DNA from: Fulvivirga imtechensis AK7
Lineage (GTDB): Bacteria > Bacteroidota > Bacteroidia > Cytophagales > Cyclobacteriaceae
Direction of reading: 5' to 3'
Length of the DNA stretch: 46,232 bases
NCBI RefSeq assembly: GCF_000331535.1
Contig: NZ_AMZN01000074.1
Location: forward strand, 1-46,232
A model generated the notes under the pieces. The model was given only the letters and a program-made list of their open reading frames with translations. It was not told the DNA's origin and ran no database searches. Positions 10,301-18,020 of this stretch are shown here, one piece after another. Every line of letters starts with the position of its first letter. The first letter of the stretch is position 1. The position numbers were made by a program, and so were the translations under genes.

Positions 10301-10502
10301 CCGTGGTAACAATCCCCAAAAACCCGGAAACCATAATGGCCTCTTTCAGGTACATCTCCAGCCTGTTCAGAAATAATGTTTCAGCACTTACCTGATAGGT
10401 AGCAAGAAAAATGCCCATAAAAAACCCTTTGCCCAGCAGCAACAAAACAGGCTTTTCTTCGTCAGGCCGCACATTTAAGGCTAAAAATAAGGCTTTAAGC
10501 AT
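7344..10502 (-). CDS. ATP/ADP-carrier-like membrane protein fused to HEAT repeats and a cyclic-nucleotide-binding domain
   Basis: The product has 1052 residues. Residues 1 to about 430 hold about 11-12 hydrophobic segments with the look of the ATP/ADP translocase (Npt/Tlc)-like branch of the major facilitator fold. Residues about 440-890 are alpha-helical and contain HEAT-like repeats (LIELLHDLDPKVRNAAIKTA; VLNALIDNLNRPSFSVQAANAL). Residues about 910-1052 are a cyclic-nucleotide-binding-type domain: IQEVVLPEGTSLSVDEHYND, a FFIIYKGSINLYENG strand pair and GEFIGELI, which matches the phosphate-binding-cassette position although the usual Arg is not evident. The gene stands alone, 139 bp upstream of the STAND gene. 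The substrate is unknown; regulation of a carrier by a bound nucleotide is inferred. Confidence 0.75.
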   Translation of the reverse strand: MLKALFLALNVRPDEEKPVLLLLGKGFFMGIFLATYQVSAETLFLNRLEMYLKEAIMVSGFLGIVTTALFATLQNRLSFSKLALGNLISIFLFTALIYSTFIEADRQWQDYIIFVMFAMIGPILAVSLLGFWGVFGRLFDLRQSKRIIGGIDIGQLSAAILTSFAIPFLEPFIPNTSNYLIISGISILISFGFLILITVRFDLKKAEISTSKSENTGTGIKHLVRNNYVRLLSVFLIFSMVAFTFVQYSFQGVVAQQYPEERELRNFLAIFNGAILVLGLILQTFVNDRIIGEYGLKTSLIILPVILAIFTIGAIVAGTVFGYTLEAGAAFIWFFLFIALSRLFNFSLRDSLENPTFKLYFMPLDNRIRFDIQAKVEGVVNEASRFIAGLLIIGLSFLTFFELIHYSYTLIFILMGYFVMVGKLYNEYRNRVKIKLQDQQRSLEELPLTAAEKLLGRLERSMAEGNPNKVIFAFKLLEKVEPQLLPQYINSLMDHQADEIREFAQVKMNEIKGLSVSERYVISIDKGSHTTGKQVVSGSDILDLFKSGDVSKARLSKLCKSENSEDRQYAAELLSNKSDEESTSFLIELLHDLDPKVRNAAIKTAQKKYNQEVLNALIDNLNRPSFSVQAANALTIIGGKALSALDSSFYKSGQPTPTMIKIVRIIGRIGGKKATEQLWNKIDYPDKLIVSQVLLALGNSGFKANITQIPRIKYAIESDIEDIAWNIGAINEVSSDYFGNEIKQALQEEIDYDVEHIYMLLSMLYDSKSIQLVKENIESRTNEGVTYAIELLDVFLSEDLKQRIIPVLDDLPYTEKAKKLEIFYPRERIDPTLVLKFLLNRDFSQTNRWTKACILYQMGLMKLSDFAFDLIAHLFNPDKMIREMAAWALHEISQDLYGQHVSRLNENTRRQLDAIILDRDADSGKSLVFEKVLFLKGIPVFDHVYGLVVASIADIIQEVVLPEGTSLSVDEHYNDNFFIIYKGSINLYENGEVKGMTKEGEFIGELINSAKYMRSNLIVAITETTLFKINKDDFYELLSDNINLAEKMVSYV

Positions 10503-10593
10503 TCACTAAAGATTAAAAAATAGTATTTATGATGTATATGATGAAAATTTATAAATACCCTCGGTAAAATACAACCTATTTTTAACAATTAAA

Positions 10594-10687
10594 AAAGGCT
10601 GCCTCAAAAGTTACACGTCCTTTAGTAGCCCTGTATCGTCACTTATGGCCTACTAAAACACTTTTATCAACTTCTGAAACAGCCTTT
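10594..10687. mobile_element. Short inverted-repeat (MITE-like) element or large hairpin
   Basis: The left arm at 10594-10612 (AAAGGCTGCCTCAAAAGTT) and the reverse complement of the right arm at 10669-10687 match at 16 of 19 positions. Inside lies a second imperfect dyad (TTTAGTAGCC near 10621 against GGCCTACTAAA near 10648). The outer arm resembles the AGGCTGTCTCAAAAGT ends of IS1182-like insertion sequences from memory; this was not checked. With no room for a transposase it is best read as a non-autonomous derivative. It sits 24 bp past the ompH stop and may also act as that gene's terminator. Confidence 0.5.
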
Positions 10688-10710
10688 AAGGTATTATTTA
10701 GGCGAAAAAC

Positions 10711-11340
10711 TTACTCCACCTTTGCAGTATCAGCTTTTGTATCAGTGGTTGTTCCCGTCTTTCCTTCCTTATATTGTTTATTTAATCCGGATATAACTGC
10801 CTGAGTGATATCCATTCCGTTATTAGCATAAAGCACATCGCTACCCTGATTATACTTCACGACCATTTCAAGGCCATTTTTGTTGCTGTATTCTTCAATA
10901 AAGGCAGTCACTTTTTCATATAACTCTCTGTTAACTTTCGATTCTTCCTTCATCAATTCCTGAGCAAGGCTTTCCTGATACAGTCGCAGATTCTGTTGCT
11001 TCTTCATCAAATTCTCTTCAAGAGCCTTTGCCTGTCCAATGGTTAAGTTATTAACATTTCTTTGATAGTCATTTACTTCCTTTTGCAATCCCTGAGCTCT
11101 GTTCTGATATTCCACTTCCAGTTTTTCACCTTTCTTCTGGAGCTTTTCCTGCATTTCTTTAAAGAAATCGTAGTTTTTCAACACAGAATCGGCATTAATA
11201 TAGCCAATGGTATACTCTAATGTCTGAGTAACTTCCGGCTCATCCTGGTCCGTTTGCTTCTTTCCTTCAAAATGTAAATAATATAATACTCCTACTGCTA
11301 CCAACAATACGATATTAAGTGCTAGAGATAAGTTTTTCAC
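10711..11340 (-). CDS. OmpH/Skp-family periplasmic chaperone
   Basis: The 209-residue product has an N-terminal signal or anchor (residues 5-23) and then an OmpH/Skp core: IGYINADSVLKNYDFFKEMQ at about 45-64, a long coiled coil (about 65-145), and a closing strand ending in GMDITQAVISGLN. Skp-type proteins bind unfolded outer-membrane proteins in the periplasm. The last 20 residues are a low-complexity Lys/Thr/Asp tail. The start is a GTG (11338-11340) preceded by AGAAAG, which is better placed than any ATG. It is a single gene followed by the hairpin element at 10594-10687. Confidence 0.85.
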   Translation of the reverse strand: MKNLSLALNIVLLVAVGVLYYLHFEGKKQTDQDEPEVTQTLEYTIGYINADSVLKNYDFFKEMQEKLQKKGEKLEVEYQNRAQGLQKEVNDYQRNVNNLTIGQAKALEENLMKKQQNLRLYQESLAQELMKEESKVNRELYEKVTAFIEEYSNKNGLEMVVKYNQGSDVLYANNGMDITQAVISGLNKQYKEGKTGTTTDTKADTAKVE

Positions 11341-11422
11341 CTTTCTTCGATTTTTAGTTTTAAAAATGGAGGCAAATAAAGTAAAGATTAAAGAGAATTG
11401 CTAGCGTTTTTTTTCAAAGGTT

Positions 11423-12154
11423 TTATTCAGCATCGTCAGGAGGTATCGGGTACTTGATGATATAAGCTTCCGCTTTATTTTTTTGTATTTCTGATTCCTG
11501 CCTTTTCGGCTTATAAAAATAAGTAAGCTCGGGGGTAGTTACATCAGGCACCTCTTCCTCAGCAGGTGCCTTTGCAGTGCTAATTTTAAATCCTCTAAAA
11601 TAGACGGCACATAATATACCGGCTATGGCCCCCATCAGGTGCGATTCCCACGATATAGCAGAGTCTTCAGGAATAACACCGGCTATAAAGGTCCCTCCAT
11701 ACAAAAAGAGGACAATAAAGGAAATGGCCAATGTACCGGAGTCACGTCTGAAAAAGCCTCCGAATAACAAAAATGTCAATATACCGTAAACGAGTCCGCT
11801 GGCGCCTATGTGGTAAGCATCACGGGCTGCCACCCACACCCAAAAACCCGTCATTAAGTAAATAAGAAAAACTACTGAAAGCGCTATTTTATCATAGAAG
11901 TAAAACAGGCCAACGCCCAGGATCAGGATGGGTAGCGTATTGGACATCAGGTGAAATACGTCCCCATGTATCAGTGGAGCAGTAACAATTCCGAGAGATC
12001 CACTCAGGGTCCTGGGAAGTATACCGTACTCGCCAAAATTATAGTCGAAAGTAAATTCTATTATTTTAATTCCCCAGATCAGCGCAACGAAGCTCAGGGT
12101 AGAATAGATACTCTTCCTTAGCCTCACCCCTTCACCTTGTAAATTAGCATTCAT
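11423..12154 (-). CDS. Rhomboid-family intramembrane serine protease
   Basis: The 243-residue product has about six hydrophobic segments. The rhomboid active site is complete: HLMSN with His68 and Asn72 in the second segment, catalytic Ser119 in IGASGLVYG, and catalytic His172 in SHLMGAIAG. The C-terminal tail (about 195-243) is charged and cytosolic. Rhomboids cleave membrane-spanning substrates within the bilayer; the substrate here is unknown. The start codon abuts the stop of the upstream acidic protein gene without a gap, so the two are probably co-transcribed and translationally coupled. Confidence 0.9.
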   Translation of the reverse strand: MNANLQGEGVRLRKSIYSTLSFVALIWGIKIIEFTFDYNFGEYGILPRTLSGSLGIVTAPLIHGDVFHLMSNTLPILILGVGLFYFYDKIALSVVFLIYLMTGFWVWVAARDAYHIGASGLVYGILTFLLFGGFFRRDSGTLAISFIVLFLYGGTFIAGVIPEDSAISWESHLMGAIAGILCAVYFRGFKISTAKAPAEEEVPDVTTPELTYFYKPKRQESEIQKNKAEAYIIKYPIPPDDAE

Positions 12155-12721
12155 TTAGATCACCTTCTCGTCTGCTTCTTCATGCTGAAATGCATAGAGG
12201 GTATCATCGAGCTCCAGAGACTCTTCATTATAATCTTTCACAAATTTAGAGATAATATCAGGTGTGATCTTCTCCACGTTCAACGCTGAATCCAGTCCGA
12301 TCCCAAAATCTATATTAGGATCCAACTCAACGTATTCCCTGACTTTAACTTCCCCCTCTTCCTCAAGGTTGTGCATTACCTCGGCCATATATAGCCCTAT
12401 TTCCTCTTCAAGATCATCCAACGCTGCCAGATCTCCATTCTCATCCTCTTCATATTTTATGCTTTTAAATTCAGGAAAATGACGTGCAGCTTTGTGCTCG
12501 GCTATTTCATAAAGCTCGCTATTATGATGCAGCCGCAAAGTGCATATCACTGCGTCATAGATTACTTCCCTGCCTTCATACACACCAATGAAATAGAAAT
12601 TGACATACTCATCAGAATTATCCTCAGAATCCACTACAATATGATTCCTGTGGCGTTTTTTCATTTTTTCGCGGTACTCCTGTATCACTTGAGGATCAAA
12701 CCCCTTATTAACAGCGCTCAT
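12155..12721 (-). CDS. Conserved acidic hypothetical protein
   Basis: I do not recognise a named family. The 188-residue product is soluble and strongly acidic, with Asp/Glu runs around residues 90-130 (YEEDENGDLAALDDLEEEIG) and at the C-terminus. It has no signal peptide and no membrane segment. A small mixed alpha/beta region (YVNFYFIGVYEGREVIYDAV) occupies residues 39-58. It is directly upstream of the rhomboid gene with zero spacing, so a functional link is possible but unproven. The gene is intact. Confidence 0.7.
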   Translation of the reverse strand: MSAVNKGFDPQVIQEYREKMKKRHRNHIVVDSEDNSDEYVNFYFIGVYEGREVIYDAVICTLRLHHNSELYEIAEHKAARHFPEFKSIKYEEDENGDLAALDDLEEEIGLYMAEVMHNLEEEGEVKVREYVELDPNIDFGIGLDSALNVEKITPDIISKFVKDYNEESLELDDTLYAFQHEEADEKVI

Positions 12722-12751
12722 AACAATTGATTTTAAACTTTTTTTACTATT

Positions 12752-12907
12752 TAGTGTCTATGAAAACTATTGCTGTCATCGCGCCTGTCCCGGGCTTGCC
12801 ACGGGGAGGAATCGAAGCGATCCCCCTTCTCAAAGCATATTAAAGAGAGGGGATTGCCGCACTTCGTTCGCAATGACGATATGTTGTGAGTTTTCTTACA
12901 AACACTA
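12752..12907. mobile_element. Intergenic inverted-repeat element, copy 1 (composite)
   Basis: The left end starts TAGTGTCTATGAAAACT at 12752; the right end is GTTTTCTTACAAACACTA at 12890-12907, the reverse complement of the end seen at 17881 and 40842. The interior differs from the other copies: it holds a second inverted pair, from GTCATCGCG near 12776 to GCAATGAC near 12870, with GATCCCCC and GGGGATTGC towards the middle. This resembles the GTCATTGCGAG/GCAATCC repeats scattered in many bacterial genomes, so one small element seems nested in another. Confidence 0.5.
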
Positions 12908-12957
12908 TTTAATATAGTTCAATTCAAGTTAATACCAAAGCATAATCTTTACATTGT

Positions 12958-13311
12958 TTAATTTCGATCCCTCTCTTTTTTACTCAAACTTTCAAAAACC
13001 GAATTGACTATTGCCAGTATTATACTAAATAACAACGCCCACCAAAATCCGTTCACATCAAATCCCGGGATAATAGCGTCCGCTATCAATATGATGATGG
13101 CATTGATCACAAGCAAAAACAGCCCAAGAGTGACAATGGTTATCGGTATGGTGAGTATGACCAATACAGGCCGTACAATGGCATTTAAAAATGATAGAAA
13201 AGCAGCTACTAAAATGGCCGCTAAAAATCCGCTTATATCAACTCCCGGTAGCAGGTAAGCTGTAATTACCACTGCTATTGCCGATAATAAAAGTTTGATT
13301 AAAAAATTCAT
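12958..13311 (-). CDS. Small integral membrane protein, phage-holin-4_2 / YvlD-like
   Basis: The product has 117 residues, nearly all hydrophobic, with about four transmembrane helices. The patterns LLPGVDISGFLAAILVAAFL and RPVLVILTIPITIVTLGLF are characteristic of the membrane family named after mycobacterial 4TM holins (YvlD-like). In non-phage settings these are chromosomal envelope proteins of unknown function, and nothing phage-like is nearby. A charged tail (SLSKKERDRN) ends the protein. It is divergent from the gamma-glutamyltransferase gene, with 53 bp between the two starts. Confidence 0.8.
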   Translation of the reverse strand: MNFLIKLLLSAIAVVITAYLLPGVDISGFLAAILVAAFLSFLNAIVRPVLVILTIPITIVTLGLFLLVINAIIILIADAIIPGFDVNGFWWALLFSIILAIVNSVFESLSKKERDRN

Positions 13312-13364
13312 CGTTAAATCTTATTTTTATAAAACTCCATTTCCAAAGCTAAAAGTGCCTATTT

Positions 13365-15074
13365 ATGGACATAAAAACCAATAAAATCAGATTCGTTTTC
13401 CTCCTGATACTTCTTGTATGCCTCCGGCAGTCATTGCTTGGTCAAGATAGGATTACCGGCAGGTCTTTTGCCTCTCGCTCTGAAGTCATTGCTCCACATG
13501 CCATGGCTGCCACAAGTCACCCGCTGGCAACGCAGGTGGCGATTGATATCCTGCAGCAGGGTGGCAATGCCATTGACGCAGCCATTGCAGCCAATGCTAC
13601 CCTCGGCCTGATGGAACCTACAGGGTGCGGTATTGGCGGAGATTTATTTGCTATTATCTGGGATGAAAAAACGAAGCAACTTTATGGCCTCAATGCCAGT
13701 GGCAGATCACCAAAGAGCCTCACTTTCGAATATTTCACAAAAAATGGGTACAAAGAAATTCCTTCTCACGGTCCGCTCCCTGTTTCAGTGCCCGGCTGTG
13801 TTGACGGATGGTTTGAAATGCACAAGAAATTTGGTTCACTCCCTATAGACAAAATTCTTTCTCCTGCCATCAATTATGCGCGTGAAGGTTTCCCTGTAAC
13901 TGAGCTTATCAGCTATTACATACAACTTTCAGCGCCATTTTTAAGCAAGTACCCGGGTTTTAAGGACGTTTTTATGCCCAATGGTAATGCTCCTGATAAG
14001 GGCGACATCTTTAAGAATCCTGCTCTGGCCAATACCTATGAAAAGCTGGCTACAGGAGGACGAGATGCTTTCTATAAAGGAGATATTGCAAAAACAATTG
14101 CCGCATATATAAAAGAACAAGGCGGATTTCTGTCCTACGAGGACCTGGCCGCACATAGTTCGGAATGGGTGAAACCCGTAAGCACCAACTATAGGGGTTA
14201 TGACGTATGGGAATTACCTCCTAACGGACAGGGCATCGCTGCGTTACAGATGCTCAATATATTGGAACAATATGATGTGGCCAGCATGGGATTTGGAAGC
14301 GAAGAATACATCCATTTGTTTACTGAGGCAAAAAAAGTGGCCTATGAAGACCGTGCCAAATTTTACTCCGACATGGCTTTCAATCAAATTCCTGTCGACA
14401 AGCTAATATCAAAGAATTATGCCAAGGAAAGAGCACAATTAATCAAAGAGCGTGCAGCCAGAAGCTATCCTGCCGGTAAATTAAAAGATGGTGACACTAT
14501 CTATTTAACCGTAGCGGATAGCCATGGAAATATGGTATCATTAATACAGAGCAACTATAGAGGCATGGGCTCTGGCATGACTCCTCCCGGCTTAGGTTTC
14601 ATCCTTCAGGATCGTGGAGAGTTATTTAACATACAGGATAAGAATCACTTCAATGCCTATGCTCCGGGAAAAAGACCATTTCATACTATAATACCCTCTT
14701 TCATTACCAAAGATGGGAAACCCTGGCTTAGTTTCGGTGTAATGGGTGGGGCCATGCAGCCTCAAGGTCACGTTCAGATCGTTGTTAATCTGATTGATTT
14801 TGGCATGAACCTGCAGGAAGCGGGCGATGCACCTCGAATCCAGCACCTGGGGTCATCGCAACCTACTGGCGAAGAGATGACAGATGGTGGCACCTTATAT
14901 ATGGAGTCAGGGTTTGACTATGAAGTGATTCGGGGATTAATGAAAAGGGGCCACAAAATATCTTATGGAGATGGGATCTATGGCGGCTATCAGGCTATTT
15001 TAAAAGATACCGAAAGGGGTGTTTATTTCGGGGCTTCGGAGTCGAGGAAAGATGGTCAGGCATCAGGATACTAG
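13365..15074 (+). CDS. ggt: Gamma-glutamyltransferase (glutathione hydrolase), secreted
   Basis: The 569-residue protein has a signal peptide (residues 1-27, ending near LLGQ), so it acts in the periplasm or outside. It removes the gamma-glutamyl group from glutathione and related peptides. Family features include the GGNAIDAAIAAN block (66-77), EPTGCGIGGD (84-93), and the autoprocessing site GDTIYLTVAD, where Thr378 is the expected new N-terminal nucleophile of the small subunit. GSGMTPPGLGF (402-412) and GVMGGAMQPQGH (458-469) follow. The C-terminus GASESRKDGQASGY is the usual end of the family, so the gene is complete. An M28 peptidase gene follows 18 bp downstream, implying a joint role in peptide breakdown. 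Confidence 0.93.
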   Translation: MDIKTNKIRFVFLLILLVCLRQSLLGQDRITGRSFASRSEVIAPHAMAATSHPLATQVAIDILQQGGNAIDAAIAANATLGLMEPTGCGIGGDLFAIIWDEKTKQLYGLNASGRSPKSLTFEYFTKNGYKEIPSHGPLPVSVPGCVDGWFEMHKKFGSLPIDKILSPAINYAREGFPVTELISYYIQLSAPFLSKYPGFKDVFMPNGNAPDKGDIFKNPALANTYEKLATGGRDAFYKGDIAKTIAAYIKEQGGFLSYEDLAAHSSEWVKPVSTNYRGYDVWELPPNGQGIAALQMLNILEQYDVASMGFGSEEYIHLFTEAKKVAYEDRAKFYSDMAFNQIPVDKLISKNYAKERAQLIKERAARSYPAGKLKDGDTIYLTVADSHGNMVSLIQSNYRGMGSGMTPPGLGFILQDRGELFNIQDKNHFNAYAPGKRPFHTIIPSFITKDGKPWLSFGVMGGAMQPQGHVQIVVNLIDFGMNLQEAGDAPRIQHLGSSQPTGEEMTDGGTLYMESGFDYEVIRGLMKRGHKISYGDGIYGGYQAILKDTERGVYFGASESRKDGQASGY

Positions 15075-15092
15075 AATTTAAAAAATAACCAT

Positions 15093-16469
15093 ATGCATAA
15101 ATTAAGAATCACTTATTTCCTTCTTTTGTCGGTTTCTTTATGGTCTTGTAAGTACAGCCATGAAAAAAAAGAGACAGGCATTTCCCAAAAAGGGCTGCAT
15201 CCTACAATTACTGCCATGCTGGACGAGGTGTCTGCTGATAGCATCGAAAACAATGTTCGTATGCTGGTAAGCTTTGGTTCCAGGCATTCACTGAGTGATA
15301 CAAAAAGCGATACATTTGGCATTGGTGCAGCGCGAAGGTGGGTAGCGAAAAAGATGGAAGCCTATGCTGCCAACAGCAATGGTCGAATGGCTGTAGAACT
15401 AGATCCCTTTGTGGTATCGGCAGGCAGGAGGATCCCTTATACGATAGAAATGAAAAACGTAGTGGCCACACTTGCAGGCACTGACCCGGATGATGACCGG
15501 GTAATGCTTGTTAGTGGCCATCTGGATTCGCGGGTTTCTGATGTTATGGATAGCACTTCTTTTGCTCCAGGAGCCAATGATGATGCGTCAGGAGTAGCAC
15601 TGGTAATGGAGTTGGCCCGTGTGATGGCTAAGCATGAATTTCCTGCTACTATCATATTTATGGCTGTTCAGGGTGAGGAGCAAGGACTCTTAGGCGCCAA
15701 ATATATGGCCGAAAAGCTCAAAAAGGATAGTATTAACCTCATAGCCATGTTTAATAATGATATGGTGGGCAATACGCTGTCCAGTGAGACAGGTATCCAC
15801 GATGATTCCACGGTTCGGATATTCAGTGAAACCATCCCGGCCTTTGAAACAGAAGATATGGAGCGCTTGCGAAAATACACCGGCGCTGAAAATGACAGCC
15901 GCGCACGCCAGTTGGCCAGGTATATAAAGTCAGTCGGAGAAAAATATGTAGATAACTTTTCGATAACCCTTAATTACAGGATAGACAGGTATTTGCGAGG
16001 CGGAGATCACCTTCCCTTCAGCCAAAATGGTTTTGCAGCAGTGAGATTCTGCGAAATGAACGAAAATTATCTATACCAGCATCAGGATGTCAGAAAAGAA
16101 GGAGATGTACAGTATGGGGACCTGCCGGAATATGTCAATTACGACTATGCAGCTAAAATAACACAGGTTAACCTGGCTGCCCTTGCCAACCTGGCACTAT
16201 CGCCCTACCAGCCGGAAAACGTTGGTCTTAAGGTGGATCTTGGAAATCAAACTACTTTGGTATGGGAGCACCCGTCAAAGGGCCCCAAACCAAAAGGATA
16301 TAATATATTAATAAGAGAAACGTATCAAGCCACCTGGGAGCAAAGTATTTATGTAGAGGATACAACTGCTATCATCCCCTATTCAAAAGATAACTTCTTT
16401 TTTGCTGTACAGTCCGTAGGGAACAATGATACAAACAGTTTACCTGTGTTTCCCACCCCGGCAAGGTAG
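15093..16469 (+). CDS. M28-family zinc peptidase lipoprotein
   Basis: The 458-residue product has a lipoprotein signal with LWSC (lipidated Cys19). The two-zinc M28 site is complete: His143 and Asp145 in GHLDSR, Asp163 in GANDDASG, the Glu195-Glu196 pair in QGEEQG, Asp223 in NNDMVG and His306 in GGDHLPF. Residues about 375-458 look like a beta-sandwich tail (fibronectin-like). The enzyme probably releases amino acids from peptide N-termini at the outer membrane. It is 18 bp downstream of ggt on the same strand, and a bidirectional hairpin follows the stop. Confidence 0.9.
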   Translation: MHKLRITYFLLLSVSLWSCKYSHEKKETGISQKGLHPTITAMLDEVSADSIENNVRMLVSFGSRHSLSDTKSDTFGIGAARRWVAKKMEAYAANSNGRMAVELDPFVVSAGRRIPYTIEMKNVVATLAGTDPDDDRVMLVSGHLDSRVSDVMDSTSFAPGANDDASGVALVMELARVMAKHEFPATIIFMAVQGEEQGLLGAKYMAEKLKKDSINLIAMFNNDMVGNTLSSETGIHDDSTVRIFSETIPAFETEDMERLRKYTGAENDSRARQLARYIKSVGEKYVDNFSITLNYRIDRYLRGGDHLPFSQNGFAAVRFCEMNENYLYQHQDVRKEGDVQYGDLPEYVNYDYAAKITQVNLAALANLALSPYQPENVGLKVDLGNQTTLVWEHPSKGPKPKGYNILIRETYQATWEQSIYVEDTTAIIPYSKDNFFFAVQSVGNNDTNSLPVFPTPAR

Positions 16470-16475
16470 TCTAAG

Positions 16476-16507
16476 AGCAGTTCGGTTTTTACAAAAGCCG
16501 GGCTGCT
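16476..16507. terminator. Bidirectional terminator hairpin
   Basis: The imperfect dyad AGCAGTTCGGTTTT / AAAGCCGGGCTGCT with a 4-base loop lies between the convergent M28 peptidase and carbonic-anhydrase-like genes. The internal T and A runs suit termination in both directions. Confidence 0.6.
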
Positions 16508-16513
16508 TCATAT

Positions 16514-17026
16514 TTATTCTTTATACCACTCCGCGTACATAGGATAATTCCGGGCTGTTCTTCTGATCACTTCCATCATTTCCGGGCCTGTATCCTTTAC
16601 TTTTTTTGCGGGCACCCCTGCATAGATAGAATCAGCCTCAACAATGGTTCCGGGAAGTATTATCGCACCGGCAGCAATTACAGCCCCGCTTTTCACCACC
16701 GCATCGTCCATTACTATAGCCCCCATGCCTATCAGCACATTGTCCTCAATAGTACAGCCATGAACTATAGCATTGTGGGCAATGGATACGTTGCTTCCGA
16801 TTACGGTTTTTGCTTTTTGATAGGTACAATGCACCACAGCGCCATCTTGTATGTTAGTATCATTCCCAATGGTTATTGAATGCACATCACCTCTTACAAC
16901 GGCATTGAACCATACGGTACAGTTATTCCCCATTGTAACTTCACCTACCACAACTGCGTTATCAGCAAGAAAGCAGTTTTGACCAAATTGCGGCTTTTTA
17001 TCTCTTATCGTTTTAATAATTGCCAT
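16514..17026 (-). CDS. Gamma-carbonic-anhydrase-like left-handed beta-helix protein
   Basis: The 170-residue protein consists of hexapeptide repeats (VVVGEV, VIGSNV, VLIGMG, VIAAGA) that form a left-handed beta helix. The three zinc-binding histidines of the gamma-CA family are in place: His66 (AVVHC), His84 and His89 (IAHNAIVHG). Arg45 and Asp47 of the RGD motif and Gln60 are also present. YrdA/PaaY-type proteins share this layout, and carbonic anhydrase activity is often weak or absent in them, so the reaction is not certain. The gene is complete and stands alone, convergent with the M28 peptidase gene. Confidence 0.88.
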   Translation of the reverse strand: MAIIKTIRDKKPQFGQNCFLADNAVVVGEVTMGNNCTVWFNAVVRGDVHSITIGNDTNIQDGAVVHCTYQKAKTVIGSNVSIAHNAIVHGCTIEDNVLIGMGAIVMDDAVVKSGAVIAAGAIILPGTIVEADSIYAGVPAKKVKDTGPEMMEVIRRTARNYPMYAEWYKE

Positions 17027-17065
17027 TTCAGTGTTTAAACATTTAATAATGTCGTTATTCTTTAT

Positions 17066-17073
17066 TAGATTTG
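17066..17073 (+). promoter_or_regulatory. Putative -7 element for the YceI gene
   Basis: TAGATTTG fits the Bacteroidota -7 consensus TAnnTTTG and lies 50 bp before the ATG at 17124. No clear -33 TTG is visible, so support is weak. Confidence 0.3.
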
Positions 17074-17123
17074 TTAATGCTCAAATAATGCACATAAATA
17101 TCAATCAAACCAACTGAAGACCA

Positions 17124-17876
17124 ATGAAGAATCTTAATTTTTTAAGCTTGGCTCTCATCATGATCTTGATGACAGCCTGCGATCAGCAGAAGAACGGCAC
17201 CGATGCGGAGGTCTCTGAAGCTAAAGAAGTACAGGATGTTAATGGCTCCGACACCTATGCCATAAATACCACAGAAAGCGCTATAACATGGATCGGAAGC
17301 AAACCTACCGGTAAACATAACGGCACCATTCCCATAAACGATGGAAGCATTGCCGTAGAAGATGGTAAAATTGTAGGGGGCAGGATAGCTATGAACATCA
17401 ACGAGATCAGCAATGATGATCTGGCTGGTGATCAGGAAATGCAGCTCAAACTTATAAACCACCTGAGATCACCCGATTTTTTTGATACGGAAAATCATCC
17501 ATCTGCGGAGTTTGTCATTACCTCTGTAGAAACTTACTCAAAAGAGGATTCTGTAAAGGTGAAAAAGGAGTTTGATTCTGAATATAAGCCGGCTTCTGCC
17601 AAAGAACACATGGTGGAATCTCCAACCCATAAAGTTACGGGCAACCTTACAATGAGGGGTAAAACGCTTAGCGTATCATTTCCTGCCAACATAAAAATAC
17701 AGAACAACAAGGTGTTGGCCAGGGCTAAATTCAACATCGACCGAACGCTATGGGGATTACAGTACAACAACGAAGCCAATGTAGTAGACAAAGCCAAGGA
17801 TAAATTCATATACAACACCGTAAATGTCGGTTTTGATATTAGCGCGACCGAAAATTCATCCATATCACAGAACTAG
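17124..17876 (+). CDS. YceI-like lipoprotein
   Basis: The 250-residue product has a lipoprotein signal with LMTAC (lipidated Cys19) and a linker to about residue 45. The YceI lipocalin-like barrel follows: AITWIGSKPTGKHNGT, a central NHLRSPDFFDTENHPSAEF, HKVTGNLTMRGKTLSVSFPA and a final strand YNTVNVGFDISA. YceI proteins bind polyprenoid chains in a hydrophobic pocket; the physiological role is unclear. A 40-residue insertion between the central strands (about 140-170) is rich in Lys and Glu. It is a single gene followed by a repeat element and a terminator. Confidence 0.87.
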   Translation: MKNLNFLSLALIMILMTACDQQKNGTDAEVSEAKEVQDVNGSDTYAINTTESAITWIGSKPTGKHNGTIPINDGSIAVEDGKIVGGRIAMNINEISNDDLAGDQEMQLKLINHLRSPDFFDTENHPSAEFVITSVETYSKEDSVKVKKEFDSEYKPASAKEHMVESPTHKVTGNLTMRGKTLSVSFPANIKIQNNKVLARAKFNIDRTLWGLQYNNEANVVDKAKDKFIYNTVNVGFDISATENSSISQN

Positions 17877-17880
17877 CGTG

Positions 17881-18014
17881 TAGTGTTTGTAAGAAAACGC
17901 CAATGTCTGCGTTACGCTCACCCCAAAAATGCTCATCCCGACAACTGTAACAACTGTACGGGATAGCGCAGTACAAAGGAGTACAAAGGAATGAAATTAG
18001 TGATCACTACACTA
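17881..18014. mobile_element. Intergenic inverted-repeat element, copy 2 (right end decayed)
   Basis: The left end TAGTGTTTGTAAGAAAAC (17881-17898) is identical to the left end of the copy at 40842. About 50 of the first 55 bases match the reverse complement of the other end of that copy. The right end keeps only CACTA near 18010-18014 plus a short dyad, so this copy seems degenerate. It starts 5 bp after the YceI stop. Confidence 0.5.
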
Positions 18015-18020
18015 GAACAA

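Noticed and set aside
12479-12730. An 83-codon plus-strand frame
   Set aside because: It lies opposite the acidic-protein gene and has no independent support.
12958-13311. Phage remnant suggested by the holin-like name
   Set aside because: No lysis, capsid, integrase or att-like sequence is near; the family is widespread as chromosomal membrane proteins.
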